The notes below the pieces were generated by a model. That model did no database searches. It saw only the letters and a program-made list of their open reading frames with translations, and was not told where the DNA came from. From Rhabdophis nuchalis (taxonomy: Eukaryota > Chordata > Lepidosauria > Squamata > Natricidae), in the NCBI GenBank assembly GCA_039707465.1, contig CM077651.1, forward strand, positions 18,503,519 to 18,567,518: a stretch of 64,000 bases of DNA, in the 5' to 3' direction. Of this stretch, positions 22,283-33,181 are shown in pieces (position 1 is the stretch's first letter; each line of letters starts with the position of its first letter). Position numbers and translations under genes: made by a program.

Positions 22283-23465
22283 GGTAGTCCTCAACTTACA
22301 ACTGCAATGGAGATTGCCCATTGTGGTTGCAGGATAACAGTCATTAAATAAAGTGTCCTCCACCTCTGCTGTCCTTGATGCAGTTGTTCAATGTAGCATG
22401 GAGAGTCTCAGATGTTGGTGTGGCCTTGGAAGGCCAAATGCAGGTCTAGTCTCACCGGACCCAGGATACCCAAGGCCTCCCCCACCCGCTGAGGCATCCT
22501 GTGCTTTGTTTCCTGCCCCTCAGAGTTTCTGCAAGCCTTGGACCTGCTTGCTTGTCCCACCCCTCTCCTCCCCACTCCCCTGTTACCGATCACTTTCTGT
22601 AAATCATGGGAGCTCTAGAGAGCTTCAGAAGATAAGCCCACCCACAACCTCCTATCCTTTTCCTATTGCTCCCTCACCTTTCCTAGTACTCAGGGTTAAA
22701 GTTTTCATTGGGGAAGAGGAGCTGGCCATTGCACTCTTGACATCCTTGCAGGCCACACGACATGGTCTCCAAAGCAGGCACCATTCTCAGAGCAGCTACA
22801 ATTCATTGTGGCAACTCTGAAAAGTGGCACCTGCCTCTAGCATGTAGTCACATGGCCTAGAGAGCCAAGGGATGGATGCTTCCTTTCCCAACAGAAGCTC
22901 TGGAACTCTAGAGCTTGACAAAAGGCAAGTGAATGATCAGTAGCAGGGGATGAGGAAGAGAATGTGAGACCAGGAGTGGTCAGAAACATCCCCAAGACCT
23001 GGTGAGGTAGGAAAGCCAGCCAAAAGCCTGTGGAATCCCCTCATCAAGCGCAGGAAATCAGGAGTCCAGGCAGTTCAAATGGATATAAAGGTTTATAGCA
23101 TGCTGAAGTTCTCTACAAGAACATGAACTAATAATGGTCAAAACAAAGTGGTGGTAGATAAGAGTCAACAGAATTCAAGGTGGACTGGGCTCAATCTCTT
23201 AAGGGCATGAAGGGACTCAAGACTGATGACACATTTGACCCATCCCTGAGGCTCAGCCTAGTCATCTCTTATACCCATCACAGCGGGATAGGGGAGTTAG
23301 TTCAGAGGGTGGGAGGGCATAAGAGCAAATCTTCCTAGATTTTGTGCATGTGACTTCGGGGGCTTTGCAGCAGCTGTAATTTTGAAACCAGGTCATAAGT
23401 AGCTTTTGTGTGAAGGATGGTCATTTAACTGACCGGCTTCTCATAAGTTGAGAACTGTTGTATAT
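22283..23465 (+). mobile_element. Family P MITE split by an unresolved ~1-kb insertion
   Basis: The left end, AGGTAGTCCTCAACTTACAA, is at 22,283. The right end, with AGCTGTAATTTTG, GGTCATAAGTAGC and a degenerate CATAAGTTGAGAACTGTTG terminus, is at 23,379-23,465. The intervening 22,361-23,378 is GC-richer and matches no family I recognise. The proline-rich 155-residue frame at 22,353-22,820 lies in it and has no recognisable domain. Confidence 0.5.
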
Positions 23466-24884
23466 GAGTTAAGGAAGAAGAAAGGAAGGGGAGGGGAAGA
23501 AGTTTGAAAGGTATCAAAGAAATGCATTTCTACTAGTCATTATTTACCGCCTTGCTCTTAGAGCAGCACAGCAGAATTTGCCAACATTGTATGCAATAGG
23601 ACTTTTATGGTCTGCTAAAAGATAGGGGATGTACTGCTAGTCGTTTGTGAGGGGCTGGTTAATACCCCACAAAGGTTCAAATAGTAATTACAGTGTAGGA
23701 GAATATGCTAGAACATCTATGGTATTAGGGAATTGTTTTGATAATGACCTTCAATAACCGCTGAAGGAAGTGCATTGAATCTGGCCAGAGGAAATGCTCT
23801 GTAATGTCTAAGGTTTATTACAGATGGAGAACAATCATCTGCCTCTTTGGTAAAAGGCAATTTTCAACACTTATGTAGTTAAACTAATGTTATCCTGTAT
23901 TAAGGAGCCTCTCCTTCGGTAATCCTTTTTTTTTTCCCCTCTGTCATATACCGTTCTTTGTATCACCTCATTAGAGAAGTGGTAGGCTGCCAGTTTTTCT
24001 CTAATGGATTTCCTCCAGGTAGATTGGAAGTTATCTCTGTTAATGAGGGATGTCAAGCCTGTTGAATTAAAGAGTAGTTTTAGCAAATAATTAAAAATAA
24101 CAATCCAGATCCTGACTTCTATCCTTCTAATTCCGAATTCTAGTCTTAAAGCTATGTTAGATACATATCTAGGGGCTTGCTTGACTCATCTTAAGAATTT
24201 GGACAGTCCCTTCTTGCTTGATGTTAGGCTAATATAATGTCCCACTTGAACCCCATGTAATAGTTGTGCCATAGCTTTAGTCTAAAAACATTTCAGGGCA
24301 GTTGGAATATAACACACAACTTTAGAGAGACAAAAGGATTGTGTGTAGCTGTGACATTCCATTGGGAAACCTGTAATATGCCGGCATTGATCTCTGCATC
24401 CTCAGGAGTGAAAAATAATTCCCAGGCATTCAACAATTTGACTTGCTTGAAATTGGTGTGCCAATGGATGAATTTTAGGTCTTTTATTAAAGATCAGAAT
24501 TTGGTAATTTAACATTATGGTTTTTTCCCCCTTTTTCACAATATTGAGCAATATTTTTTTTTTAAAAGTGTGCTTAAGGGCTTTTCGGATGACAGAATAA
24601 CTATCATTTACAGAGAGGAGAAACAAAAGGTGTCTATCAGCTCGTTTTGGTGGGTGAAACTTGCCATTACGGTGAGTATAATATGAATGATTCCTTTTGT
24701 AAAAAAGACAAGAAAAGAAAATGTGATGGAGGAAGAATGAAACTTTGCTTTACTCCTTGTGCTGTTGCAATTGAGTCGATTAGCTGCCTCTGGGGACGAC
24801 ATCTTATCCTCCATTTGGTATTGCTATAAAGTTTACATATCAGTCAAAGTAATCATTCATCTATGTGGTAGTTCAAAAGGAATT
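23466..24884. other. No recognised gene
   Basis: A GTGAGT donor-like site at about 24,671 follows short open frames. The upstream acceptor is weak and the peptide is unfamiliar, so no exon is called. Confidence 0.4.
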
Positions 24885-25140
24885 ACCCTGTTTCCCTGAA
24901 AATAAGACCTCCCCAGATAATAAGTCCAATCGGGCTTTTGAGCACATGCGCTAAAATAAGCCCTCTTCCAAAAATAAGCCCTCTCCCACAATATTGCCAC
25001 ACAGCAGCAGCCATGAGGTGACCACGCTCACCGCCTCCTGCACCTCAAAAATAATAAGACATCCCCAAAATTAAGGCCAAGGGCTTATTTCAGGGATCAA
25101 AAGAAAGTAAGACTTTGTCTTATTTTTGGGAAACACTGTA
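24885..25140. mobile_element. Family Q MITE, complete, ~256 bp
   Basis: The ends are inverted: CCTGTTTCCCTGAAAATAAG at the left and GTCTTATTTTTGGGAAACAC at the right. The interior holds CGGGCTTTTGAGCACATGCG and runs of AAATAAGCCC. The same structure occurs at 31,199-31,425. No transposase is present. The superfamily cannot be fixed because the target duplication is not clear. Confidence 0.8.
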
Positions 25141-25144
25141 CTAA

Positions 25145-26135
25145 CAGATTAAAATGAAACTGAAGTGATGGAATGTTGGAGAAAGTGTTATAAAGATGTA
25201 TTAGGAATGAGGGGATACATTAAGAAGTGGAATTTTTTAAAAAGGCTAAGAATGATATTGTGTAAGGAGTTGGGGAAAAATTAAAAATAAGCCATAAAAT
25301 CTCTAAATAATGTTAAGAAATCATAAGATTGATGGGGCTGATATAGGGCTAAAATATGAATGCAGTTTGCTTGTGCAACATGTTTAACAACCTCTGAAGT
25401 TGGGATGTCTGATACCTGGAAAAATGCAACAAATATTCCCCTATTTACAAGGAAAAAGAAATGACATAAGGGCAAGTGGGAAATTTGTTAATTTGTTAAG
25501 TATGTTTGGGAAAATGTGAACTATGACATAAGTAACTTTTGCAAAACACAATGTGGCTTTATACACAGCAGGGGTGAGACATCTGAGTTTTGCTCTTCAA
25601 CAGACCATGCAGTAATTTACTGAATGCATGTATGAACATTTATTGTACATTTGTTAACATTTACCAGGTCTGAGAAAGTACATGATCAAACGAGTAAGCT
25701 GTAATTATGGAATGTTTTGACTGAATATGGAGTTGAAGGTCAGTCGCTGAATGTGTTAATGTGATGGAGAATCTTAAGTTATGTGCAGAAAATGCTTGAC
25801 AGACTATATCATTATAACAGGAGGAAGATTAACTCATTTATGCTATGGTGTTGGAGAAGGCTTCTGCACATTTCTTGGACAGCACAAGTGACAAACAAGC
25901 AAATACTGGAGAGTATAAAATCAGAAGGTGAAAACATAAAATGCCTTCTTACTTACTTACTGGTTCACTGGAAAAAGCAGTTGTACTCAGAATAGACAGT
26001 AAAATAAAACAAAGCCACCCAAAAACATAGTGTCAAGATACCACGAACCCAAGTTAGAGCATAAAACAATTGAAAGAAGTTGTACACATTTGAAAAATGT
26101 GGAGAGAGCTAATTCATACAATTGTCAAGAGTTGG
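25145..26135 (+). mobile_element. RTE-clade (BovB-like) LINE, RT to carboxy end
   Basis: The plus-strand product, with frameshifts, shows CGFIHSRGETSE (RTE RT block), VLTEYGVEGQSLN and LWCWRRLLHISWTAQVTN. The LWCWRRLL...WTA block is typical of the RTE carboxy end. RT sequence between VEGQ and the carboxy block appears deleted, which removes the catalytic YxDD region. The fragment lies directly after family Q. Confidence 0.75.
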
Positions 26136-26449
26136 ACACAATTGAATGATGTCATCATCATCATCATTATCATGTATGATTTCCCCTGTTTAATTAGAAA
26201 TAAATAACTTGTAAATTAAATACTCTATCAAATATTTTTAAAAGTTTCCTAAACTTAGATACTGTGGGCATGGGCATGCCATGGTAGCCCATGTAATACC
26301 ATTGCTTTATTGGTATCCAGGGAGTTTCTAGATGGAGTTCTGGTTATACAGTTGTTCATTTGAGTGCTCCCTTATCTTCCACGGTTTCTCCCCTTTAGTA
26401 AGGTCAGAAAGAGTTGGTGAACCTCAAGTTCTATTGAATAAAATATGTC

Positions 26450-26830
26450 ATCTGCCATGATCCAAGAAATGTGTCTTCTTTGCTTTCTGGAACATCATCC
26501 CCCAGAGATCCATGAGGTTCTCATCACGATGGGACTCTGAAAGTTTTCAAAAATCTGTGTGCTTTCCCAGCTCTGGGGTAGGGTGACTCCTGAACACCAG
26601 TTTGATTTCATTTGTGTAGTATATGAATTTCATCCTAACATAAATTGTTTTATGTGCTGCTGTGTGTGAGAGAGAGGGAGAGGGAGAGGGAGGGGGAGGA
26701 GAGGGGAAGGGGAGGGGGAGGGAGATGATAGACCATCAGAGATATTTTTAAAATGAAAGCCACCCAGTATAGCTCTGGAGTCAGGTGGCCTTTTAAATCT
26801 AATAAAGTAAATTAATAAATGAATTATAAG
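26450..26830 (+). mobile_element. Possible decayed LINE 3' end
   Basis: AATCTAATAAAGTAAATTAA after CAGGTGGCCTTTTAAATC resembles the GGTGGCATATAAATCTAATA-type end of L2/CR1-group elements. A GA/GGGA array (26,669-26,725) lies within it. The assignment is weak. Confidence 0.35.
26669..26725. repeat. GA/GGGA-rich simple repeat
   Basis: A purine-only tract of mixed GA and GGGA units on the plus strand. The serine-proline-leucine frame read on the minus strand is an artefact of it. Confidence 0.9.
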
Positions 26831-27104
26831 AATTCCAAGCTTTGGAGACTGTGTCATTTTTGCAGAATGATTGATGATCGCTGTATTTAGGTTATCCAGT
26901 GAAAAATAAGTTACCTTTATTGGAAACTGTTAGTACAGTGTTCATTTTGGTTCAGAAAAGTGGAAGAGGAAGATGGAGGAGGAGAAATCTTTGTCCATTA
27001 TCTTCTGCAAGTTGATGAGTTGGGAGAATCATGGAATGGCTCACAGGGTCATTTGCAAACTGAGAATTAGAGGAAAAAATATATATTCTGCTAATGTAAC
27101 ATTA

Positions 27105-27463
27105 AGGGATGCGGTGGCTCAGTGGCTAAGACGCTGAGCTTGTCGATCAGAAAGATTGGCAGTTAAGCGGTTCGAATCCCTAGCACTGCATAATGGAGTG
27201 AGTTCCCGTTACTTGTCCCAACTTCTGCCAACCTAGCAGTTCAAAAGCATGTAAAAATGCAAGTAGAAAAATAGGAACCACCTTTGGTGGGAAGGAAACT
27301 GTTCTGTGCATGTTCGGCATTTAGTCATGCTGGACACATGACCAAGAAGATGTCTTCAGACAGCACTGGCTCTTTGGCTTTGAAACAGATATGAGCTCCG
27401 TCCCCTAGAGTTGGGAATGACTAGCACATATATGTTCGAAGGGAACCTTTATCTTTACCTTAC
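27105..27463 (+). mobile_element. tRNA-derived SINE, family A, copy 3
   Basis: It begins AGGGATGCGGTGGCTCAGTG, has an intact box B (GGTTCGAATCCC), and ends GGGAACCTTTATCTTTACCT. The perfect 10-bp duplication TGTAACATTA (27,095-27,104 and 27,464-27,473) fixes the ends. Its box B is closer to the consensus than in copy 2. Confidence 0.92.
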
Positions 27464-27544
27464 TGTAACATTACAATAAAGTTAAAGCTGGTACTTCTGG
27501 CTGTGTCTACATTGCAAGACTGTCCTGACTACCTTGCAAAGCTG

Positions 27545-28048
27545 TGTTGGAAAAAAATGCCCATCTGGGTTTAGTTCCAAGTGGGAAGAAAGACACTGGC
27601 AACAATGGTGGCAGTTTGGAAAGATGGTTTTAATGGTGGAGAGGACCACGTGGCTTGAAATCCTGGGCAAAAAGGGAAGAGATGCTGAGAGTCCCTGGGT
27701 TTTATGCCCTCTCTGGGCTTTTGAATTTGAGCTTGTATTCTGATTGGTTGTCAAATGCCCATGGGGCCATGCAGGGGTAATTTTGTAGGTTGTGTTTGTG
27801 CCCCAGGGTTGGTTGAACCTTGCTGGGTGATGATGTAATGAAGGGGCTTTGGGCAATTCTTCCCATGGCTCTGCCCGAAGGAGGTAGATCTTTGTTATGT
27901 AGAATAGACTGGCCCAGGCCTTAATGGCTCATTGACAAAGATAGGACAGCTGAGTTTCTGCCTCCCTTTTAGGGGAAATATTCTGTCCTTTTAATATTTC
28001 CTAAAATATATCAATTTTCTGGGAGAGAGATTGTGCTAACTTCCCACA
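27545..28048. mobile_element. LTR-like repeat, family A, copy 2
   Basis: It starts TGTTGGAAAAAAATGCCC and ends CTAACTTCCCACA. Flanks GCTG and ACTG agree at 3 of 4 bases. Shared blocks with 9,406-10,224 include TTAGTTCCAAGTGGGAAGAA, GAGGACCACGTGGCTTG and TCCTTTTAATATTTCCTA. At 504 bp it is the copy without an insertion and shows the unit length. Confidence 0.6.
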
Positions 28049-28924
28049 ACTGACCTCAATGTACATCTTTTCCCCCACCCCACCTCCTTTACACTTCCAG
28101 AAACTAGGGGTGGGGTCCCTATGAGACATTTCCCAGGCCTCGATTTCTTCTGCAGACTCAACTGCTGTTTGTTGGACCATTGTCCTCTTCCTCCAATTTC
28201 CCACGGCATTTCCACATACGCATTAGTTGAAAGGCCACAATCGAAATAGCTGGAAACTTTTCAAATTCAAAATTCAAAGACTGGAAACTTTAAAATAGAT
28301 ACCTATCCTATTTTATGCAGACAGATTTGCCACCTTATTCCCTATCTTTTTTTTTCTGGATTTAAACAAATGGGTTTAAATAAAGAATGCGAGACACAGG
28401 TTCTTTTGTTTTAATGTGAAGCATATCATTGTGTTTCTTCAGTAATTGTGTCTACTTTTGGTACTGCCTTAATCATTGCTCTCATGGGATTCTAAAACGA
28501 TTGGATGATTTCTCCCACTTCAAGTCTTGTATTTTACTACAAATATAAGTATATTAAAATATTACCGATTGGGTGGGTATCATGCTATTAAAGTTAATTT
28601 TAATATGAGGCTTTTAAGACTCTAATAGAAAAGCTAATGGAAAAACCAAGTAGAAACTTGCCTATTAGCTTCTAATGCAAACATCTTGGAAGACACACCT
28701 TGCAGTAGTTACAGTTTCTAGAGATTATAATAAAAACAATACATTAAAAAACAAAAACATCAATTGCATCAAATCCTCATGTTTCTGTCAGTGTCTTGAT
28801 GCAGCTGTGGTGTTTTGCTTTCTGCTTTGATATTTTGAAACAACAAAGAAAAAGAACACCTTGGTGGAGCAAGAGATTGTTGGATTGAAGCAGAACAAGT
28901 GTATTAGGTTAGATTGCCAATAGC
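28049..28924. other. No recognised gene
   Basis: AT-rich sequence. No repeat or coding signature was recognised. Confidence 0.45.
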
Positions 28925-29150
28925 TGTTCTCTCTTTTAATTTATTGGTGCCTTTGAGTCGATTTTTGATTCTGCTGATTGCTTGGACTAGTACCTCCAGT
29001 TTTCTTGGCAAGATGTTGGAGGTGGTTTATCCTTGTCCCCTTCCCAGGGCTGAAAAACAATGACTAGTTCAAGGTCACTTTGTGCCTCAAGTGAGACTAG
29101 AACTCAGAGTCTTCTGGTTCTAGACCTAACCAGTACACAAAACGGCTTTC
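28925..29150 (-). mobile_element. tRNA-derived SINE, another family, decayed
   Basis: On the plus strand it shows CTTTGAGTCGATTTTTGATT, TTTTCTTGGCAAGATG, CAAGGTCACTTTGTGCCTCA and GAACTCAGAGTCTTCTGG. The tRNA-like head lies at the right end in inverse orientation (ACTAGAACTC as a degenerate box B). This layout is that of an old amniote or squamate SINE. The family name is uncertain. Confidence 0.5.
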
Positions 29151-29344
29151 CTATCCTATAATATTTTGCATTTCCATATATCCAGTCATAGATTAACACT
29201 GTAAATCAGGAAGCAGCAGCTTGACAGTAAGTGTACAACATAACGTCCAGAGTAAAAAGAAAAAAAAGTATTTACCTCAAAGGAAAATGTCCTTGAATTG
29301 AGAGAGACAGAGACAGAGAAAGTATGAATTCTATGCAATGTTTA

Positions 29345-29731
29345 ATTTAAATTTAAAGGTAAATATGTAGGTTTACCCTGACTGGTCACATCCAACTCTA
29401 AGGGGCAGTGATCATATTTGTATCTTAACCAAGGGAGCCAGCATTGCCCAAACACAATTCCAGGACCATTTGTCCAGCATGACTATATGTCAAAGGTGCA
29501 TGTAACACTATTTTACCTTCCAACTGAAGTGATATCTATTTATCTACTTGCATTTCTATGCTTCCGAACTGTTAAGGCAGGGGTCTGCAAAGTTGGCTCT
29601 TTTAAGACTGGTGGGCTTCAACTCCCAGAGTTCCCCAGCCAGCATTCTGGGAGTTGAAGTCCACCAGTCTTAAAAGAGCCGACTTTGCAGACCCCTGTGT
29701 TAGGGGAACAAGAGCTGAGACAAGTAATGGG
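29345..29731 (-). mobile_element. tRNA-derived SINE, family A, copy 4, disrupted
   Basis: AAAGGTAAATATGTAGGTTT at the left is the inverted SINE tail. The body continues to CTTCCGAACTGTTAAGG and resumes after the hAT MITE (29,578-29,697) with GAGCTGAGACAAGTAATGGG. The tRNA head is missing; it would lie right of 29,731, where another hAT now begins, so the head was probably deleted. Confidence 0.65.
29578..29697. mobile_element. Palindromic hAT-type MITE, 120 bp
   Basis: The left half CAGGGGTCTGCAAAGTTGGC is matched by its inverse GCCGACTTTGCAGACCCCTG at the right, and the two halves pair almost throughout around GGGAGTTGAAGTCCACC. Duplications TGTTAAGG and TGTTAGGG match 7 of 8. It interrupts SINE family A copy 4. 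Confidence 0.9.
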
Positions 29732-30026
29732 CAGAGGTGATATTCAACAGGTTCTGACCAGTTCTGGAGAACCAGTAGCAGAAATTTTGAGTAGTTTAGA
29801 GAACCAGTAAATGCCACCTCTGACTGGCCCTGCCCCCATCTATTCCCTCCTTGCCGAGTCCCAGCTGATTGGGAGGGAATGGGAATTTTGCAACAACCTT
29901 CCCCTGGAGTGGGGTGGGAATGGAGATTTTACAGTATCCTTCCCCTGCCGTGCCCACCAAGCCACACCACACGTAAAAAGCCATGCCCACAGAACTAGTA
30001 GTAAAAAAAATTGAATCCCACCACTG
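29732..30026. mobile_element. hAT-type MITE (CAGAGGTG family), 295 bp
   Basis: The ends are CAGAGGTGATATTCAACAGG and TTGAATCCCACCACTG. It is longer than its relatives because the GGAATGGGAATTTTGCAACA block is partly duplicated. No 8-bp target duplication is visible (GTAATGGG against ATATACAC), which fits a deletion at the right flank. Confidence 0.8.
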
Positions 30027-30163
30027 ATATACACAAGGTAGAGATACACATACATAAAAGTGATTAATATATTAATAAAACCGATTAATACGAGGGTGAT
30101 TCAATAAATAAGGTGAATTTTTCTGTATAAGGACTTTTAATACAGATAGAAGCTTACTTTTTT

Positions 30164-30448
30164 TTATTTTTCAACGTAGTCTCCCAGCACTGTCACACAC
30201 TTTTCCCATCTGTGCACAAGCTTCCGTATTCCCTCAGCGTAAAAATCTTTAGACTGATGTCTCAGCCAGTCGCTCACAACACTTTTGACTTCATCGTCAC
30301 TTTCAAACTTCGTGCCTCTCGTGAATGCTTTCAAGGGACCAAATAGGTGAAAGTCTGAAGGGGCAAGGTCTGGGCTATAAGGGGGATGAGGGAGCAGTTC
30401 CCAGACCAGCTCGTTGATGGTCTGCACCGTTAGGCCTTTGGCACCCAC
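30164..30448 (-). pseudogene. Mariner transposase, carboxy-terminal end
   Basis: The frame after the deletion joint reads VQTINELVWELLPHPPYSPD, then LAPSDFHLFGPLK, and ends GDYVEK next to the inverted repeat. LAPSD carries the third catalytic aspartate of the DD34D triad. The first two aspartates lie in the missing segment. The joint also shifts the frame relative to the amino half. No start codon precedes it, so it would not be translated alone. Confidence 0.88.
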
Positions 30449-30819
30449 CTGCAGCTGACCTTCGAGTAGCCAAGGTCATCATGGACAATTTTGTGTGCTG
30501 TCCCAACAGATAAGCTCAAAGTCCTTGCAATGTCATCCACTGTCACCCTTCTGTCAGACTGAATGAGGTCATTGACTGATTCGATCACCTCAGGAGACCT
30601 CACTTCTGTAGGCCTCCCAGGCCTGCCTTCATCCTCAACACTGCTCCGTCCTTCTTTAAACAATGTAGCCCACTTGTAGACATTTTTTTGGCTGAAACAT
30701 GTGGCACCATATACAGTTGACATTCTCCTATGAATTTCAACGGGTTTGCACCCTTCAGCAACCAAAAACTTGATAACTGACCCCTGTTCAATCCTGGAGC
30801 ATGCTTCTTGGTCGGCCAT
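30430..30819 (-). pseudogene. Mariner transposase, amino-terminal half (129 aa)
   Basis: The frame opens MADQEACSRIEQGSVIKFL. It contains the first helix-turn-helix region and KWATLFKEGRSSVEDEGRPG, then RPGRPTEV (residues about 69-76), then the second helix-turn-helix (VDDIARTLSLSVGTAHKIV), and stops after SCRWVPKA. GRPG plus the WVPK block is the usual mariner layout. No stop or frameshift occurs before the deletion joint. The start fits the family because few residues normally precede the first helix. Confidence 0.9.
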
Positions 30820-31198
30820 CTTTGTTGATCGGTAAAACTCTCAAGGTTTTTTTGTAATGTGCATAAGAAATTAAATCCATGTGAAAAAGTAGTAAAACAC
30901 AAAAAATAAAAAAGTAAGCTTCTATCTGTATTAAAAGTTCTTATACAGAAAAATTCACCTTATTTATTGAATCACCCTCGTATATCTGTCTATCCAGAAA
31001 AGTAGGGACATTGAAAATGAAGAGTGTTTGTTAGAGCTGTCAATTATACATCATTTCAATATATCGCACAGACCATATTATTTTCTAGTGTTATTATATA
31101 AATGAGGATGCTGAATATCACTGCAGGTCCATATTTCAAGTGGAATACTTAGATAAATTGGCTCATGCCCAGTTATGTGTACACATTTTCAACCAATA

Positions 31199-31425
31199 AC
31201 TTGTTTCCCCAAAAAATAAGATCTCCCCAGATAATAAGCCCAATTGGGCTTTTGAGCACATGCGCTCAAATAAGCCTTCCCCCCCAAAAATAAGCCCTCA
31301 CCCAAAATATTGCAACGCAGCAGCAGTCATGAGGTGGCCGTGCTTGCTGCCTCCTGCACCCCAAAAATAATAAGACCTCCCTGAAAATAAGGCCAAGCGC
31401 TGTCTTGTTTTTGGGAAAACATGGT
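31199..31425. mobile_element. Family Q MITE, complete, ~227 bp
   Basis: The ends TTGTTTCCCCAAAAAATAAG and TGTCTTGTTTTTGGGAAAAC are inverted. The interior TTGGGCTTTTGAGCACATGC and the AATAAGCCC runs match 24,885-25,140. It lies about 220 bp from the mariner, but the end sequences differ, so the two are unrelated. Confidence 0.8.
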
Positions 31426-32681
31426 ACAGTATTTTTAACATTGTTTCATTTCAGTCAACCAAAAGAACCTTTCCTATTTACTCTGCCTAAAATCTGGAAG
31501 ATTTTATACCTTGGTTCTCACAACTTTAATAAGGAAGGAGAAAATGGGGGAGAGAGAAAGGAATTTACATATAAGACATGTACAATAACTATCAGATGCT
31601 TGCACAGACTGATTATTCTGATTCTTGACAGCGGCAGTGTAAGCCTTATATGTAAATTCTCTCTTATGCATTGTCAAAGTGATGGAAACCAAGGGCTTTA
31701 CTTTTGTTAGTTCTGTACTCAGTAAAATCCACTAATTGATTTTTCCTTCTCTTTTCCAAGTGAGAAATAAGGCAGCTATTTTAAATAGGCCTGTAATGTG
31801 TAAAAAAAAGAAGAAGACTGCAGTGAACAGACATATGCAACCTGTGTCCATATCAGGACAACACAACATAAACTTTAGCCCATCCCTGCTGCACATGATA
31901 TAGGCCATTTCATGCTCATTTCTGCACTGGAGAATTGTATGTTGCTAACTGGAATATAAATGCCCTCCTGAACATCTAAAAAGAAACTGGAAGCAATAAA
32001 GCTTTAACAAGCAAGGGGAAGCATTCGACAAACTTCACATGGCATTGCATACAGGGAAGCATTAAATATGCAGGTTTCTGGTTCCTTAACATCATTCTAA
32101 AGGAGCAGGAAGAATGCCATTAGATGTTGATGGGTAAATTTAGCCCTAGGTTCTGCCTCAGTTTACTTTTTCCAATAAGCAACTGAGTTGGAAGATCAAT
32201 TAAAAGCAATTTGTTAGAGTACTCTGATAAAGTGGGGTCTCCCTGTGAAAAAGAGGGAGCCTGGAAAATCGACTTACAATTTCTATACTTAGCACAACAA
32301 AGAACTTCAAAGCAAAATTGATTGGTTAGAATTAACAATCTCTCCAGTTACATCATAGGAATTAAAGCATCCAATAATATGAGAGCATAGCCATAGAAAA
32401 GAGCACTTCATCCTGAATAAAAGCTTGCAAAAGAAAACCATCGGAATGGATATGGGTAAGATGCGTTCTTGGCCCTTCAGAAGATTGGGTTTGAATATTT
32501 GATCTGTTCATGGAGACTTGAGAACAGCCGACAAAGAAACCTATGTGCAATATATCAAATGCTCTCCTGCCAACCCTGGTTTCTGAAAGGCAGAAGGCTT
32601 TTTTTTTTTTTAAGGTTGTCTTATTGCAAATTATTAAGAGTACATTTGAAAGAGTAAATTTAAAATATAAGAAGCCCCAAT
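31426..32681. other. No gene; one short inverted repeat
   Basis: A 15-bp perfect inverted repeat, GAATTTACATATAAG at 31,561-31,575 and its complement at 31,645-31,659, with weaker pairing inside, could form a hairpin of about 100 nt. Otherwise nothing was recognised. Confidence 0.45.
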
Positions 32682-32790
32682 TGTTGGAAGAAATATCCAT
32701 CTGGTTTAGTTCCAAGCTGGGAGAAAGACATTGGAAACACAGAAGCTGGAAGCTGATTGGAAAGAGGATCTATTTATTGATGAACAGGAT

Positions 32791-32985
32791 CTGTCAGCAG
32801 GTTCTGATAGGTTCTGTAGAACCGGTAGCAGAAATTTTGAGTAGATTGGAGAACCGGCAAATACCACCTCTGGCTGGCCCCAGAGTGGGGTGGGAATGGA
32901 GATTTTGCAACATCCTTCCCTGCCACACCTACCAAGCCATGCCCCCAGAACCGGTAGTAAAAAAAAAAATTGAATTTCACTATTG
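32791..32985. mobile_element. hAT-type MITE, left end lost
   Basis: The interior (AGGTTCTGTAGAACCGGTAG, CCTACCAAGCCATGCCCCC) and right end (TTGAATTTCACTATTG) belong to the CAGAGGTG hAT family. The first roughly 14 bp are missing. The flanks AACAGGAT (32,783-32,790) and AACAGGAC (32,986-32,993) match 7 of 8, so the loss occurred within the element. Confidence 0.78.
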
Positions 32986-33130
32986 AACAGGACCACATGT
33001 TTGTGGTCCTGGTAGAGCTGACCATGTGGAGTTGAGAGTGGGGGGTATTTATACCTTCCCTTGGGTTTTGCACTTGAACTTCCTGTTCCTATGCAAGAAC
33101 ATGTATTCTATTCGCTGTTGTAGGGGTCAT

Positions 33131-33181
33131 TTATTTTATTTTATTAAATTTATACCCTGCCCATCTCCTTGTTAGGACCCA
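33131..33181 (-). mobile_element. Minimal L2 3' end, 51 bp
   Basis: On the minus strand this is GATGGGCAGGGTATAAATTT followed by AATAAAATAAAATAAA, the L2-group 3' terminus. It is flanked by GTCAT (33,126-33,130 and 33,182-33,186). It appears to be an extremely 5'-truncated insertion. Confidence 0.6.

Larger units (their letters stand above)
30091..30980 (-). mobile_element. Mariner (Tc1/mariner superfamily) internal-deletion derivative, 890 bp
   Basis: Both ends read CGAGGGTGATTCAATAAATA inward. The inverted repeats stay nearly identical for about 74 bp, with one visible mismatch. The target TA is duplicated at 30,089-30,090 and 30,981-30,982. The transposase on the minus strand has its amino-terminal DNA-binding region and the carboxy end, but lacks the middle. 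A typical mariner is about 1.3 kb, so roughly 0.4 kb is deleted. It cannot encode an active enzyme, yet its ends could serve as substrate for a related transposase. Confidence 0.93.

Noticed and set aside
22353..22820. 155-residue proline- and serine-rich frame
   Set aside because: GC-richer noise within an insertion; no domain, no splice or promoter context, and no support on codon use.
24613..24670. Possible 58-nt exon before GTGAGT
   Set aside because: The pyrimidine tract lies far from the AG and the peptide matches nothing I know.
30089..31425. Mariner and the nearby family Q MITE as one system
   Set aside because: Their terminal sequences share nothing, so the mariner transposase would not recognise the MITE.
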